NCBI RefSeq assembly: GCF_014646515.1
Contig: NZ_BMNK01000015.1
Location: forward strand, 1-64,000
Direction: 5' to 3'
Length of the DNA stretch: 64,000 nt
Origin: Nonomuraea glycinis
GTDB taxonomy: Bacteria; Actinomycetota; Actinomycetes; Streptosporangiales; Streptosporangiaceae
The position numbers and the translations under genes are program-made. How positions within the stretch are numbered: the first letter of the stretch is position 1; every line of letters starts with the position of its first letter. Below, piece by piece: positions 8,368-16,348 of the stretch. Under the pieces are notes generated by a model, which saw nothing but the letters and a program-made list of their open reading frames with translations, did not search any database and had not been told where the DNA came from.

Positions 8368-8661
8368 ATGAAGGTTCGCCGATTACATTCCGCTGTACTC
8401 GCCGTGGCGCTGGGCGTCGGCGTCCTGGCAAGTGCGGCACCCGCTGTCGCCGCCACCCAGACCAGCACGGCCGTGGTCGCCGCAAACTGGCCGGCACCGG
8501 ACTGGTACCTGCAGGGCCCCTATCAGACCATGGCCGACTGCGACCTCGCCTTCGATGACGCTGCGCTGAACGGTCAATACACCGGGCTCGCCTACTGTCA
8601 CTGGTTCCGCGGAGGTGGCCCTTACCCTCCGGGCTTCTACTACGAGGTCTACATCCCCTGA
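8368..8661 (+). CDS. Small secreted protein
   Basis: The 97-residue precursor has a signal peptide (KVRR, hydrophobic LAVALGVGVLASAAPAVAA, cleavage after AVAA). The mature peptide of ~68 residues is rich in aromatic residues and Pro (PAPDWYLQGPYQTMADCD, WFRGGGPYPPGFYYEVYIP). It has two Cys spaced for one disulphide. Similar small exported peptides of unknown function are common in Streptosporangiaceae-type genomes. It has a GAGGAG ribosome binding site about 14 bases upstream and is monocistronic; paired hairpins follow at 8770-8836. Confidence 0.75.
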   Translation: MKVRRLHSAVLAVALGVGVLASAAPAVAATQTSTAVVAANWPAPDWYLQGPYQTMADCDLAFDDAALNGQYTGLAYCHWFRGGGPYPPGFYYEVYIP

Positions 8662-8769
8662 TCAAGAGACGTGCTGGGCAACGATCAGATCGCACCGTTG
8701 CGGCTGGGGCGATCTGCGACAGGGGATGGACGTGCCGTCTGCCTTGCCCACGGATCAGCAGGTGAGGAG

Positions 8770-8792
8770 GTTCGAGTCCGTCTGACTCGGAC
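8770..8792 (+). other. Stem-loop, first of a tandem pair
   Basis: GTTCGAGTC and GACTCGGAC flank a five-base loop (CGTCT), giving a nine-pair stem with one G-U. The 5' part resembles a tRNA T-loop (GGTTCGAGTC), but no tRNA body is present. It lies 5 bases before a second, stronger hairpin. Confidence 0.4.
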
Positions 8793-8797
8793 AGCCG

Positions 8798-8836
8798 CGA
8801 AGGCCCTGACCGGAGCAACCTGGTGGCGGGCCTTCG
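8798..8836 (+). terminator. Probable terminator hairpin
   Basis: CGAAGGCCC and GGGCCTTCG form a perfect nine-base stem around a 21-base loop, followed by TGCTTTCCT. It is placed between the small secreted protein gene and the serine hydrolase gene, consistent with termination of the former. Confidence 0.55.
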
Positions 8837-8936
8837 TGCTTTCCTGATCGTTCGGCTGTCGCCACGTCGGGGGAGTTGACTTCTGTCATGCGGGACCTGT
8901 GACACAGCGCACTCACCTTCGCCGAGCGGAAGGCTC

Positions 8937-10199
8937 ATGCTGAGCGCTATGACCATTCGTCGATTCAGCACGTTAGCCTCGCGGCTGGGAGCCGCGACCC
9001 TGGCCGCCGCGATGCTCGTGGCGGGGCCCGTGGCCGCTGCTGAGGACGGCGGCCTCGACCGGCAGCGGCTGCGGCAGACGCTGGACGCCGTGCACGAGGC
9101 CGGCATGTACGGCATCTCGTCGAACGTCGTGGACGGCCGCCGGAGCTGGAAGGGCGCCGCAGGCGTCGCCGACGTCGATACCCGCCGCCCGATGCGGCCC
9201 GAGATGGTGCACCGGGCCGGGAGCGTCACCAAGTCGTTCGTCGCCGTGGCGGTATTACAGCAGGTCGGCAAAGGCACGATCGAGCTCGACGCCCCCATCG
9301 GCCGCTACCTGCCGGATCTGTTCCCGGGTGAGCGCGGGCAGCAGATCACCGTACGCATGCTGCTCAACCACACCAGCCACATCGCCGACCACGCCGGCGT
9401 GATCTTCCCGACGGTCGAGAGCCTGGACGCCAACCGCTTCCGCGCCTTCCCGCCGGAGGAGCTGGTACGGGCGGGGCTCGGCGCCCCCGCGACCGGGCGG
9501 CCGGGGGTGGCACCCGGGGCGTACTCGAACACGAACTTCGTCATCGCCGGCCTGCTGCTGGAGAAGGTGACGGGCACGAGCGCCGAGCGGTACATCACCG
9601 ACCACGTCTTCCGGAAGGCCGGGCTGCGGCACACGTCGTTCCCGCGTACGCCGTACCTCCCTGGGCCGAACTCCAAGGCGTACGAGGCGCTGTTCGGCTA
9701 TTTCGACCCGCCCAAGGACTACAGCGTCTACAACATGTCCTGGGCCTGGACGTCGGGTGCGGTCGCCTCGACGATGGAGGACCTCAACCGCTTCTTCCGG
9801 CTGCTGCTGCGCGGCGAGCTGCTCGACGCGACTCTGCTCGCCGAGATGCAGAAGACCGTGCCCATCCGGTCGTTCTCGGGCGCCGTGTTCGACTACGGTC
9901 TCGGGATCTACCCCCTCGACCTGCCGTGCGGCAGGTTCTGGGGGCACGACGGGAGCGTCCCCGGCACGCAGACCTTCGCGTTCTCCGACACCGACGGCGG
10001 CCACCAGTTCGCCTTCGGCACGAACCTGAGGAACTACCAGCAGCTCGACGAGAACGGTAGTCCTGTCACGCACGCCATCGACTTCGCGATCGGGAACCAC
10101 CTGCTGGAGGCGGCGTGCGGGCCTGACGCGGGGGCGGCGACCAGGGCGGCACGGCCGCTCCCGGAGATCGGCGTGGACGGGGGCACGGCCACACCGTGA
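8937..10199 (+). CDS. Secreted serine hydrolase, beta-lactamase/D-Ala-D-Ala carboxypeptidase family
   Basis: The 420-residue protein has an export signal (basic TIRRF, hydrophobic segment to AAA near residue 35) and a class C beta-lactamase/DD-peptidase fold (PF00144). The catalytic SxxK is S96-VT-K99, the second-box Tyr is Y196-S-N198, and the third box is H337-D-G339 in place of KTG. This set is typical of DD-carboxypeptidase-like and esterase-like members rather than true beta-lactamases. It probably acts on peptidoglycan stem peptides or other D-amino acyl substrates outside the membrane. GGAAGG lies upstream of ATG 8937; an alternative ATG at 8949 is possible. It is monocistronic. Confidence 0.85.
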   Translation: MLSAMTIRRFSTLASRLGAATLAAAMLVAGPVAAAEDGGLDRQRLRQTLDAVHEAGMYGISSNVVDGRRSWKGAAGVADVDTRRPMRPEMVHRAGSVTKSFVAVAVLQQVGKGTIELDAPIGRYLPDLFPGERGQQITVRMLLNHTSHIADHAGVIFPTVESLDANRFRAFPPEELVRAGLGAPATGRPGVAPGAYSNTNFVIAGLLLEKVTGTSAERYITDHVFRKAGLRHTSFPRTPYLPGPNSKAYEALFGYFDPPKDYSVYNMSWAWTSGAVASTMEDLNRFFRLLLRGELLDATLLAEMQKTVPIRSFSGAVFDYGLGIYPLDLPCGRFWGHDGSVPGTQTFAFSDTDGGHQFAFGTNLRNYQQLDENGSPVTHAIDFAIGNHLLEAACGPDAGAATRAARPLPEIGVDGGTATP

Positions 10200-10353
10200 G
10201 CGCCGGCGCGGCGCGGGCGGGTCACCGATCGGAACCTTTCCCAGCCGCGCCGGCTTCATCCGGAAGGGACAGTTGCCACGGGATCTCTCGTGGGGATCAC
10301 TGGCGACAAGGCTTGATCTTGCTAACACCTCTGCGAACAGCGTGCCATCTCTG

Positions 10354-11187
10354 TCAGGGCTTGATCGCGACCCCGCCGTAGGCCCAGGCATGGCCGCCGC
10401 CCGGAATGTGTTCCCGGCGCTCGCTCACGTCCGGCCGCCACTTCACCACCTCGACGACGCCCGGATCGACCACATGCCAGCCCTGGAAGAACCGCAGCAC
10501 CTCGGCGTGCGTGCGGGGGGCCATAGGCGCGCTGCTCTTGTCGTACGGCTTGGTGAAGTCCTCCTCGCGCACCCGGGGCGCGAAGTCGAGGGTGATGTGC
10601 GACAGCAGCAGGTGGCTGCCCGCAGGCACGGCGCTCTTGATGTGCTCCACCGTTGCGTACGGATCCTCCTGGTCGGTGACGAAGTGCAGGACGCCCGCCA
10701 GGATGACAGCCACCGGACGCGTGAAGTCGATCACGGTCCGGACCTCGGGATGAGACAAGATCATCTTGGGCTGCCGGAGGTCGGCCTCGATCACCGTGGT
10801 CATTCCGGTTGGGCTGCCGTTCAGCAGGGCCCGGCCGTGGACCAGGACGATCGGGTCGTTGTCCACGTAGACCACCCGCGTCGCGGGGTTGACCTCCTGC
10901 GCGATCTCGTGGGTGTTGCCCTGGGTGGGGATGCCGGTGCCGATGTCGAGGAACTGCGAGACACCCACTTCGGCGAGGTAGCGCACCGCTCGGCGGAGGA
11001 AGGCACGGTGGGCACGGACGCCCTCACGTGTGCCGGGAGACAACTCGATCAGTTTCGCGGCCATCTCGCGGTCGGCCGCGAAGTTGTCCTTGCCACCCAG
11101 CAGATAGTCGTACACCCGGGCAGGATGTGCCACCGTGGTGTTGATCCGCGCGGCGGCCGCGATCCGAGCCTCTGTCATGTCCGACAC
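10354..11187 (-). CDS. SAM-dependent methyltransferase, SAV2177/DUF574 family
   Basis: The 277-residue protein matches the actinomycete S-adenosylmethionine methyltransferase family PF04672. Signatures are the N-terminal HPARVYDYLLGGKDNF, the SAM-binding FLDIGTGIPTQGNTHE, and VVYVDNDPIVLVHGRALL. Genomes of Streptomyces and Streptosporangiaceae carry many paralogues, often beside regulators, and their substrates are unknown. Full length for the family. It has no operon partner; the preceding gene is convergent and 154 bases away, with nothing visible in the gap. Confidence 0.9.
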   Translation of the reverse strand: MSDMTEARIAAAARINTTVAHPARVYDYLLGGKDNFAADREMAAKLIELSPGTREGVRAHRAFLRRAVRYLAEVGVSQFLDIGTGIPTQGNTHEIAQEVNPATRVVYVDNDPIVLVHGRALLNGSPTGMTTVIEADLRQPKMILSHPEVRTVIDFTRPVAVILAGVLHFVTDQEDPYATVEHIKSAVPAGSHLLLSHITLDFAPRVREEDFTKPYDKSSAPMAPRTHAEVLRFFQGWHVVDPGVVEVVKWRPDVSERREHIPGGGHAWAYGGVAIKP

Positions 11188-11350
11188 CGGCGCTCCTGCT
11201 TGCCTCTCGGCTCCATGGATAGGTCTGCGTGACCGCGTTCCGTATCGCTTCTCATGAGCGATCCTTCCCTACTCCGGTATGAACCGGGTTACGGAACGCT
11301 TCATCGAGATCAGCATGTGACGGGTCGATGACCGCGGTGTAAGTCGTTTT

Positions 11351-11364
11351 CCGGTTTTGACCGG
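11351..11364. promoter_or_regulatory. Small dyad upstream of the GNAT gene
   Basis: CCGGT-TTTG-ACCGG has perfect five-base arms and lies 20 bases before the GNAT start at 11385, in a short T-rich patch. It could be an operator. There is no other support. Confidence 0.3.
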
Positions 11365-11384
11365 CATCGGGTTAGGTTGGCCGG

Positions 11385-11930
11385 GTGGGGACTTGTGAGG
11401 ATCTACCGGCGGAGTTGGTGACCGAGCGGCTGCGGTTGCGGCGGTGGGTGCCGTCGGATGCCGAGGAGTACCGCGGGTTGTGGCTTGAGCGGGATCCACG
11501 AGTGCCGTCGGTACGGCGGATCGACGCAGAGGGGCGCCCGACGGTCGAGGACATCCGCGGCTGGCTCCTCAACAATCCGCTGGCGGCGGATCCGGGGCTC
11601 GGGTTGCTGCCGATCGAGCTGCGAGACACCGGTGAGTTCATCGGGTACTGCGGATTGACCGTCGGCCAGGGATCTCTCGACGAGCCTGAGATCGCGTACG
11701 AGCTGGCACGACGAGCTCACGGCCAGGGTTACGCGACAGAAGCCGCCCGTGCGGTCACCGAAGCCGCGACTCGAACAGGACGTCGACGACTCTGGGCGAC
11801 CGTGCGGGAGTGGAACGCACCCTCGTTCCGTGTCCTCGAGAAGCTCGATTTCCACCGAAGCGACCGCATCACCGAGGACGCCGAACACGGCGACACGATC
11901 TGGATGACGCGCGAACTCGACCCGAGGTAG
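11385..11930 (+). CDS. GNAT family N-acetyltransferase
   Basis: The 181-residue protein has the RimJ/RimL-type GNAT pattern. It opens with ELVTERLRLRRWVPSDAEEY, has the acetyl-CoA binding motif A region (ARRAHGQGYATEAARAVTEA), and ends with the NAPSFRVLEKLDFHR motif typical of this subgroup. Such enzymes acetylate ribosomal protein N termini or small amines; the substrate here is unknown. The GTG start at 11385 puts TERLRL at the usual distance from the N terminus. It is monocistronic. Confidence 0.85.
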   Translation: MGTCEDLPAELVTERLRLRRWVPSDAEEYRGLWLERDPRVPSVRRIDAEGRPTVEDIRGWLLNNPLAADPGLGLLPIELRDTGEFIGYCGLTVGQGSLDEPEIAYELARRAHGQGYATEAARAVTEAATRTGRRRLWATVREWNAPSFRVLEKLDFHRSDRITEDAEHGDTIWMTRELDPR

Positions 11931-11987
11931 AGACGTGAGCACCGGCCGCCGCTCACTCTCCCGCATCCGTACTGATCACGAGGATGG

Positions 11988-12218
11988 TCAGGTGTCGTAC
12001 ATGCCGTCCCATGGTTCGTAGAAGCCGATGTGGTTCGGGTAGAACTCGGCGTGTTCTTCGCCTTCGAAGGTTTCGATGACGAGGCCGAACAGCACCCCGT
12101 CGAACGTGTGCTGGAAGGGCTGGATGGCGATGTCGTCGAAGCGAAAGTCGTCAGTGCGGGTGTAGCCCTCGCGGAAGGCGGCGATGACGGAGCCGGGGCG
12201 CCGGAGCAAGGGGGTCAT
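11988..12218 (-). CDS. Small conserved-looking hypothetical protein
   Basis: This 76-residue frame has protein-like composition: FREGYTRTDDFRFDDIAIQ, HTFDGVLFGLVIETFE, and an aromatic, acidic C terminus (YPNHIGFYEPWDGMYDT). It has no signal or membrane segment. Its start at 12218 lies only 3 bases from the divergent YCII gene start, so each ribosome binding site would sit inside the other gene. That is unusual, and the true start could be further upstream in the same frame. The opposite strand is also open here, but with poorer composition. No function can be given. Confidence 0.5.
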   Translation of the reverse strand: MTPLLRRPGSVIAAFREGYTRTDDFRFDDIAIQPFQHTFDGVLFGLVIETFEGEEHAEFYPNHIGFYEPWDGMYDT

Positions 12219-12221
12219 GGG

Positions 12222-12593
12222 ATGACTCAGTACTTGATCTCGTTCAATGATGGGGCGATGGACCACATTCCCGACGAGGACTGGGACGACGTGGGCAAGG
12301 CCGCGCACGCGGTGGTCCAGGAGGCCGTGAACGCCGGTGTGTGGGTGTTCGGCGCCGGGCTGGAAAGGCAGCGGGCGAGCATCGTGGCCACGGACGGGAT
12401 GGTCACCGACGGCCCTTACCCGGAGACCAAGGAGGTCATCGGCGGGTTCACGGTCGTCGACGTGGCCTCACGCGAAGAGGCACTGGCGTGGGCTGCCAAG
12501 ACCGCCGTCGCTTGCCGCTGTGCGCAGGAGGTCCGGGAACTCATGCCCGACCCCGAGACAGACGCGATGCTCCGCCAGGCCGACAGGCGATGA
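12222..12593 (+). CDS. YCII-related (DGPF-domain) protein
   Basis: The 123-residue protein has the YCII/DGPF fold: MTQYLISFNDGAMDHIP at the start, the signature VTDGPYPETKEVIGGF in the middle, and a C-terminal helix region with VRELMPDPETDAM. YCII proteins are small dimeric alpha-beta barrels, often encoded near ECF sigma factors or monooxygenases. Catalytic roles are mostly unproven. The ATG at 12222 gives the standard N terminus. A 30-base perfect palindrome follows 20 bases after the stop and probably terminates transcription. Confidence 0.85.
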   Translation: MTQYLISFNDGAMDHIPDEDWDDVGKAAHAVVQEAVNAGVWVFGAGLERQRASIVATDGMVTDGPYPETKEVIGGFTVVDVASREEALAWAAKTAVACRCAQEVRELMPDPETDAMLRQADRR

Positions 12594-12613
12594 CGACGTC
12601 TGATCGAGGAAGA

Positions 12614-12643
12614 CACTCACGGCGGTGATCACCGCCGTGAGTG
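12614..12643. terminator. 30-base perfect palindrome, probable terminator
   Basis: The half CACTCACGGCGGTGA is followed at once by its exact reverse complement, centred on GATC, giving a 15-base stem (minus a tight loop). It lies between the YCII stop (12593) and the next start (12685). No T-tract follows, which is common for high-GC actinomycete terminators; an operator role for the downstream gene is possible. Confidence 0.55.
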
Positions 12644-12684
12644 GCGGTTAGCCTGGAGGTCGCCAATGAGGAGCGGCACCGAAC

Positions 12685-13164
12685 ATGAGCGACACGCCTT
12701 CCGCCGGCGGCCGAGACGCCCCCTGGACGGTCAGTGCGTTCCTCGTCATCGCCACCGCGTTGACGCTCGTCTGGGCGACCGGTTCATGGCTCAGCAAGAT
12801 GTTCGACTGGACGTACCAGGGCTTCTCGTCGGCGTCTCTCCTCCAGCTCGCGGGCTACTTCGGCGGCGGTGCGCTGAGTTACGTCGCGATCCTCGCCTGG
12901 CCTGGGCTGCTCGTTCACGTCGGACGGGTGCTGTCCCGGCGGCGGTACGCGGCCGGGAGCGGCGGCCTGCTGGGCGCCGGGCTCACCACCCTCGCGCTGA
13001 CGTTATGGCTGGGTGACGACGACACTCCGGTCACGACCTGGCCGCACTGGCTCCTGCTGGGGGTGGCGCTGCACGGGACGCTCGGCGGGCTCGCCGGGCT
13101 CGGCCACTGCGCCTATCTCGCCCGGAAATCGAGAAAGGCAGGAAAGCCGGAGAATTCCCTCTGA
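12685..13164 (+). CDS. Four-helix membrane protein, hypothetical
   Basis: The 159-residue protein has four hydrophobic segments: APWTVSAFLVIATALTLVWA, YFGGGALSYVAILAWPGLL, SGGLLGAGLTTLALTLWL and WLLLGVALHGTLGGLAGLGH. The tail is basic (ARKSRKAGKPENSL), suggesting both termini are cytoplasmic. No family was recognised. It is monocistronic, between the palindrome at 12614 and the convergent HxlR gene. Confidence 0.65.
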   Translation: MSDTPSAGGRDAPWTVSAFLVIATALTLVWATGSWLSKMFDWTYQGFSSASLLQLAGYFGGGALSYVAILAWPGLLVHVGRVLSRRRYAAGSGGLLGAGLTTLALTLWLGDDDTPVTTWPHWLLLGVALHGTLGGLAGLGHCAYLARKSRKAGKPENSL

Positions 13165-13235
13165 CCGGTCCCGTCCTTCTGTCCTTCACCCAGGTCAAAA
13201 CCTTGATGTAGGTGGCTGGTGTCCCTGGCGGCGGG

Positions 13236-13580
13236 TCATGCGTCCTCGTGCGGGAGGTGTCGTTCACTCCAGCGCGACAACGGCTGAAGCGCGGAGATCA
13301 GCTCCTCGGCGTCGGGCGTGAGGGCGTACGTGATCTGGACCGGGGTGCTGGGGATCACTGTGCGTTCGATGAGCCGGCGGGCCTGTAGTTGCTTGAGTCG
13401 CAGCGTGAGCTGCGGATCTGAGATGCCCGGCACCATGGCCCGGTATTCCTTGAACCGGCGGGCGCCGCGGGCCCCGGCGAGCAGGATCGGGCCGGTCCAG
13501 CGGACCCCGATGATGTCGATCGCGCGCAGGATGCGGTGGCAGCTCTCCTCGTCGACCGGGGTGTCCGGCACCTTAGTCAC
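13236..13580 (-). CDS. HxlR-family transcriptional regulator
   Basis: The 114-residue protein has the HxlR winged helix pattern: a Cys near the N terminus (ESCHRILRAIDIIGVRWTGP), ILLAGARGARRFKEYRAMVPGIS, recognition helix region DPQLTLRLKQLQARRLIERT, and the wing TVIPSTPVQITYALTPDAEEL. The N-terminal Cys is often the redox or electrophile sensor in this family. GTG 13580 starts 31 bases from the first codons of the divergent, 5'-truncated pirin gene. The half-site ACTTGC at about 13579-13584 resembles half of the operators seen at 23379 and 23500. Confidence 0.85.
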   Translation of the reverse strand: MTKVPDTPVDEESCHRILRAIDIIGVRWTGPILLAGARGARRFKEYRAMVPGISDPQLTLRLKQLQARRLIERTVIPSTPVQITYALTPDAEELISALQPLSRWSERHLPHEDA

Positions 13581-13596
13581 TTGCTAAAAATAAAGG

Positions 13597-14307
13597 CATC
13601 CGCATCGCGGGATGGAGACCGTGACCCTGATCCTGGACGGGGCGCTGGAGCACGGCGACAGCATGGGAAACGCCGGGGTGCTCGGGCCGGGGGACGTGCA
13701 GTGGATGACCGCGGGGCGGGGCATCATCCACCGTGAGGTCGCCGCCCGCTCGGAGCAGGCCCATGTGATCCAGATGTGGGTCAACCTGCCGGCGGATCGG
13801 AAGCTCGTACCCACCCGTTATCAGGACCTGAGGGCCGGCATGCACGCCGTGCACACCGAGCCCGGTGTGCTGGTCCAGCTGATCTCGGGGGAGACCGGGG
13901 AGGCGCGCGGGCTGGCGCTCAATCATTGGCCGATCCTGGGCATGGTGCTCACGCTCGACCCGAGGACCGAGTACCGGCAGGTGCTCGACGGGGACCAGCG
14001 CGCGTTCGCGTACGTGCTCTCGGGACAGCCGGCGATCGCCGGCCGGACCGTGCGCGCCGGGCAGATCGCCTGGTCCGATCCGGTGTCCCGGCCGGGCGAT
14101 CCGACCACGCTGACCCTGGCCACCGGCGACGGTGACGAACGGACCAAGGTGCTGCTGTTCGCCGGGCGGCCCATCGGTGAGTCCGTGTACGCCAGCGGCC
14201 CCTTCGTGATGAACACCCGCGACGAGATCGAACAGGCCTACCGCGACTTCCACTCCGGCAAGTTCGGCAGCATCCCCCGGCACACCCGCCTGCCCGCCGG
14301 TGCGTGA
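13597..14307 (+). pseudogene. 5'-truncated pirin family gene
   Basis: The frame reads HPHRG, METVTLILDGALEHGDS, GDVQWMTAGRGIIHREV and on through a complete C-terminal cupin to 14307. Pirins normally have about 50 residues before HPHRGFETV, and the two His of HPHRG are metal ligands together with the His/Glu of GIIHxE. Here a TAA at 13591-13593 stands two codons before HPHRG, and the only ATG (13612) lies after it. Any product of that ATG (231 residues) would lack both first His ligands. The deletion ends in the HxlR-pirin intergenic region. Probably non-functional, or lacking normal metal chemistry. Confidence 0.7.
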
Positions 14308-14334
14308 TCTACGAGCGCTTCTCCAGCGGTACGG

Positions 14335-14916
14335 TCATCGGCGCACCCGATAGCGCAGGTGAAGCACCCGGTTGCCCTGAAGCACCACGTCAGGATCCGC
14401 CAACAGGTGCTGCGCGTGGACCGACCCGAAGTAGCGCTTGCCGGACCCGAACACGACGGGTACGACGTCCATGCGCACCTCGTCGATCAGGCCCGCGGCC
14501 AGCACCTGGCCACCGACGTCGCCGGCGGCGACCTCGACCATGCGGTCACCCGCAAGCTCCTGCGCCTTGGCCAGAGCGGCCTCGACGCCGTCGACGAAGT
14601 GAAACGGCGCCTCGGGGTCCCAGCCCTCGGGCTCCGGCCGGTGCGACACGACGACCACGTGGTCGATCCCGCCCGGAGGCTTCCCGTCCCAGCCGTCCGT
14701 CAGGTCGAAGACGTGGCGGCCGACGATCGTGACTCCGATCTGGTCCCAGTACGGCCGGGTGTAGTCGTAGGACGTCTGCGACACCTTCAGCTCGCCGCTC
14801 TCGTCCAACGGGACGTCACCGCTGGACAACCAGTCGAACAGCGGTCCGGGCTGGTCATTCTCGTCCGCGACGAAGCCGTCCACCGACACCGAGCTGTACA
14901 TGACCACCTTGCCCAC
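14335..14916 (-). CDS. Dihydrofolate reductase/RibD C-terminal family protein
   Basis: The 193-residue protein matches the RibD C-terminal/DHFR-like family: GKVVMYSSVSVDGFVADEND at the start, VTIVGRHVFDLTDGW, then VAAGDVGGQVLAAGLIDEVRMD and PVVFGSGKRYF. These are NADPH-dependent reductase-fold proteins, mostly uncharacterised and often encoded near regulators. It is full length, convergent with the truncated pirin gene and divergent from a broken XRE-type regulator gene at ~15005. Confidence 0.85.
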   Translation of the reverse strand: MGKVVMYSSVSVDGFVADENDQPGPLFDWLSSGDVPLDESGELKVSQTSYDYTRPYWDQIGVTIVGRHVFDLTDGWDGKPPGGIDHVVVVSHRPEPEGWDPEAPFHFVDGVEAALAKAQELAGDRMVEVAAGDVGGQVLAAGLIDEVRMDVVPVVFGSGKRYFGSVHAQHLLADPDVVLQGNRVLHLRYRVRR

Positions 14917-14986
14917 GGGGCTCTCCTCTGCTTGGGGGTGCCCAAATTAGCGTGTCGTGAGCTGTCGCTCTTGTAAGAAATCAATC

Positions 14987-15004
14987 GGCCGGCAGCAGCC
15001 GGCC
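14987..15004. repeat. Inverted repeat beside the XRE remnant
   Basis: GGCCGGC-AGCA-GCCGGCC has perfect seven-base arms and abuts the XRE-like fragment that begins at about 15005. It may mark a rearrangement end or be a terminator-like stem. Confidence 0.35.
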
Positions 15005-15067
15005 CGCCGACCGGGTCTTCGCCGCGAGGAGGTGGCGGTCCTCGCGCACATCTCCACGGAGTGTTAC
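15005..15067 (+). pseudogene. Fragment of an XRE/MmyB-type helix-turn-helix regulator
   Basis: Within the 337 bases between the RibD-like gene and the MetX-like gene, the frame reads RRPGLRREEVAVLAHISTEC followed by Y. This matches the helix-turn-helix start of actinomycete XRE/MmyB regulators (typically PGLRREEVALLAGVSxxYY). The normal N-terminal ~30 residues and the rest of the protein are absent; sequence after Tyr is unrelated. It is a small relic, and the rest of this stretch holds no gene that I can see. Confidence 0.55.
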
Positions 15068-15253
15068 GTCGCCGGCAACCATCGGCCGAACTCCTTCGGA
15101 GTAGCTGTATCTGAGCGGGTGTACCCACGCCCGAGCATCGTGACCTGGGGAAACGGGCCAGGCGCCCTGACTCCTGTTCGGCGGCGAGACTAAAGTACGG
15201 ATCAGAGTGCGAAGAACTGGGCGATCGGGACCGGTGGTCGGCAAGGAGGCCCC

Positions 15254-16270
15254 ATGGATTACGACGTCTTCAACCTGGGTGATGTCCGGCTGCAGAACGG
15301 CGCCACGTTGCCTGACGCCAAGCTGGCGTACAAGACCTACGGCGCGCTCAACGCCGACAAGAGCAACGCGATCGTCTATCCGACGTGGTACTCGGGCCAG
15401 CATGACGACAACGAGTGGCTGATCGGTGAGGGCATGGCGCTCGATCCTGCCACGTACTTCATCATCATTCCGAACATGCTCGGCAACGGGCTCTCGTCGT
15501 CTCCCAGCAACACCCCTCCGCCGCACGACCGGGCACGGTTCCCGCACGTGACGATGTACGACAACGTCCAGGTGCAGCACCGGCTCGTCACCGAGCAGTT
15601 CGGCATCGAGCGCCTGGAGCTCGTCACGGGCTGGTCCATGGGAGGCGGGCAGACCTACCAGTGGGCGGTCAGCCATCCGGACATGGTCCGGCGGATACTT
15701 CCCTTCTGCGGCGCGGCGACGACGAGTCTTCACAACATCGTCTTCCTTGAGGGCGTCAAGGCCGCTCTCACCGCCGACGCGGCATGGAACAACGGCTGGT
15801 ACCACGAGCAGCCAGGCATCGGGCTGCGGGCGATGGCCCGCGTCTACGCGGGCTGGGGCTTCTCCCAGCAGTTCTACCGGGAGAGAGTCCACGAGCGCGA
15901 GCCGCTCGGCTACGGCTCCCTCGAAGACTTCCTCGTCGGCTTCTGGGAGGGGTTGTTCATCGAGCGCGACGCGAACAACCTGCTCGCCATGCTGTGGACC
16001 TGGCAGAACGCCGACATAGGCCGGACTCCGGGATTCGACGGGGTGGAGGAGGCCCTTGCCGCGATCCGCATGCCGGCGATCGTCATGCCCGCGGAGCAGG
16101 ACCTCTACTTCCCGCCCGAGGACAACGAGTGGGAGGTCTCCCACATGCCCAACGCGGAGCTGCGGGTCATCCCTGGCGCATGGGGACACTTCGCCGGAGG
16201 CGGCCTCAATCCGGTCGACACGAAGTTCATCGACGACGCCCTCAAGGAGCTGCTGGCGAAGGACGCGTAA
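15254..16270 (+). CDS. Alpha/beta hydrolase, homoserine acetyltransferase (MetX)-like
   Basis: The 338-residue protein has the MetX-type hydrolase fold: LGDVRLQNGATLPDAKLAYK near the N terminus, the nucleophile elbow G126-W-S128-M-G130, an acid in AEQDLYFPPED, and the catalytic His in GAWGHFAGGG. True MetX enzymes use acetyl-CoA and homoserine. This protein is somewhat short and stands alone without metY/metB, so it is more probably a paralogue acting as an esterase or another acyltransferase. The ATG has a strong AAGGAGG 4 bases upstream. It is monocistronic. Confidence 0.8.
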   Translation: MDYDVFNLGDVRLQNGATLPDAKLAYKTYGALNADKSNAIVYPTWYSGQHDDNEWLIGEGMALDPATYFIIIPNMLGNGLSSSPSNTPPPHDRARFPHVTMYDNVQVQHRLVTEQFGIERLELVTGWSMGGGQTYQWAVSHPDMVRRILPFCGAATTSLHNIVFLEGVKAALTADAAWNNGWYHEQPGIGLRAMARVYAGWGFSQQFYRERVHEREPLGYGSLEDFLVGFWEGLFIERDANNLLAMLWTWQNADIGRTPGFDGVEEALAAIRMPAIVMPAEQDLYFPPEDNEWEVSHMPNAELRVIPGAWGHFAGGGLNPVDTKFIDDALKELLAKDA

Positions 16271-16348
16271 CCGGCCCCGGCCATCGTGGCGTGGCGGATG
16301 CCGTGGCTTCTCACACGGTGGCCAGGCAGAGCAGTTGAACGAACCGCC

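Noticed and set aside
8761..8795. tRNA gene suggested by GGTTCGAGTC
   Set aside because: No acceptor, D or anticodon arms could be built upstream, and the T-stem has a mismatch.
12030..12221. N-terminal extension of the YCII protein
   Set aside because: The extension is compositionally poor and opposite a better frame; the conserved YCII N terminus begins at 12222.
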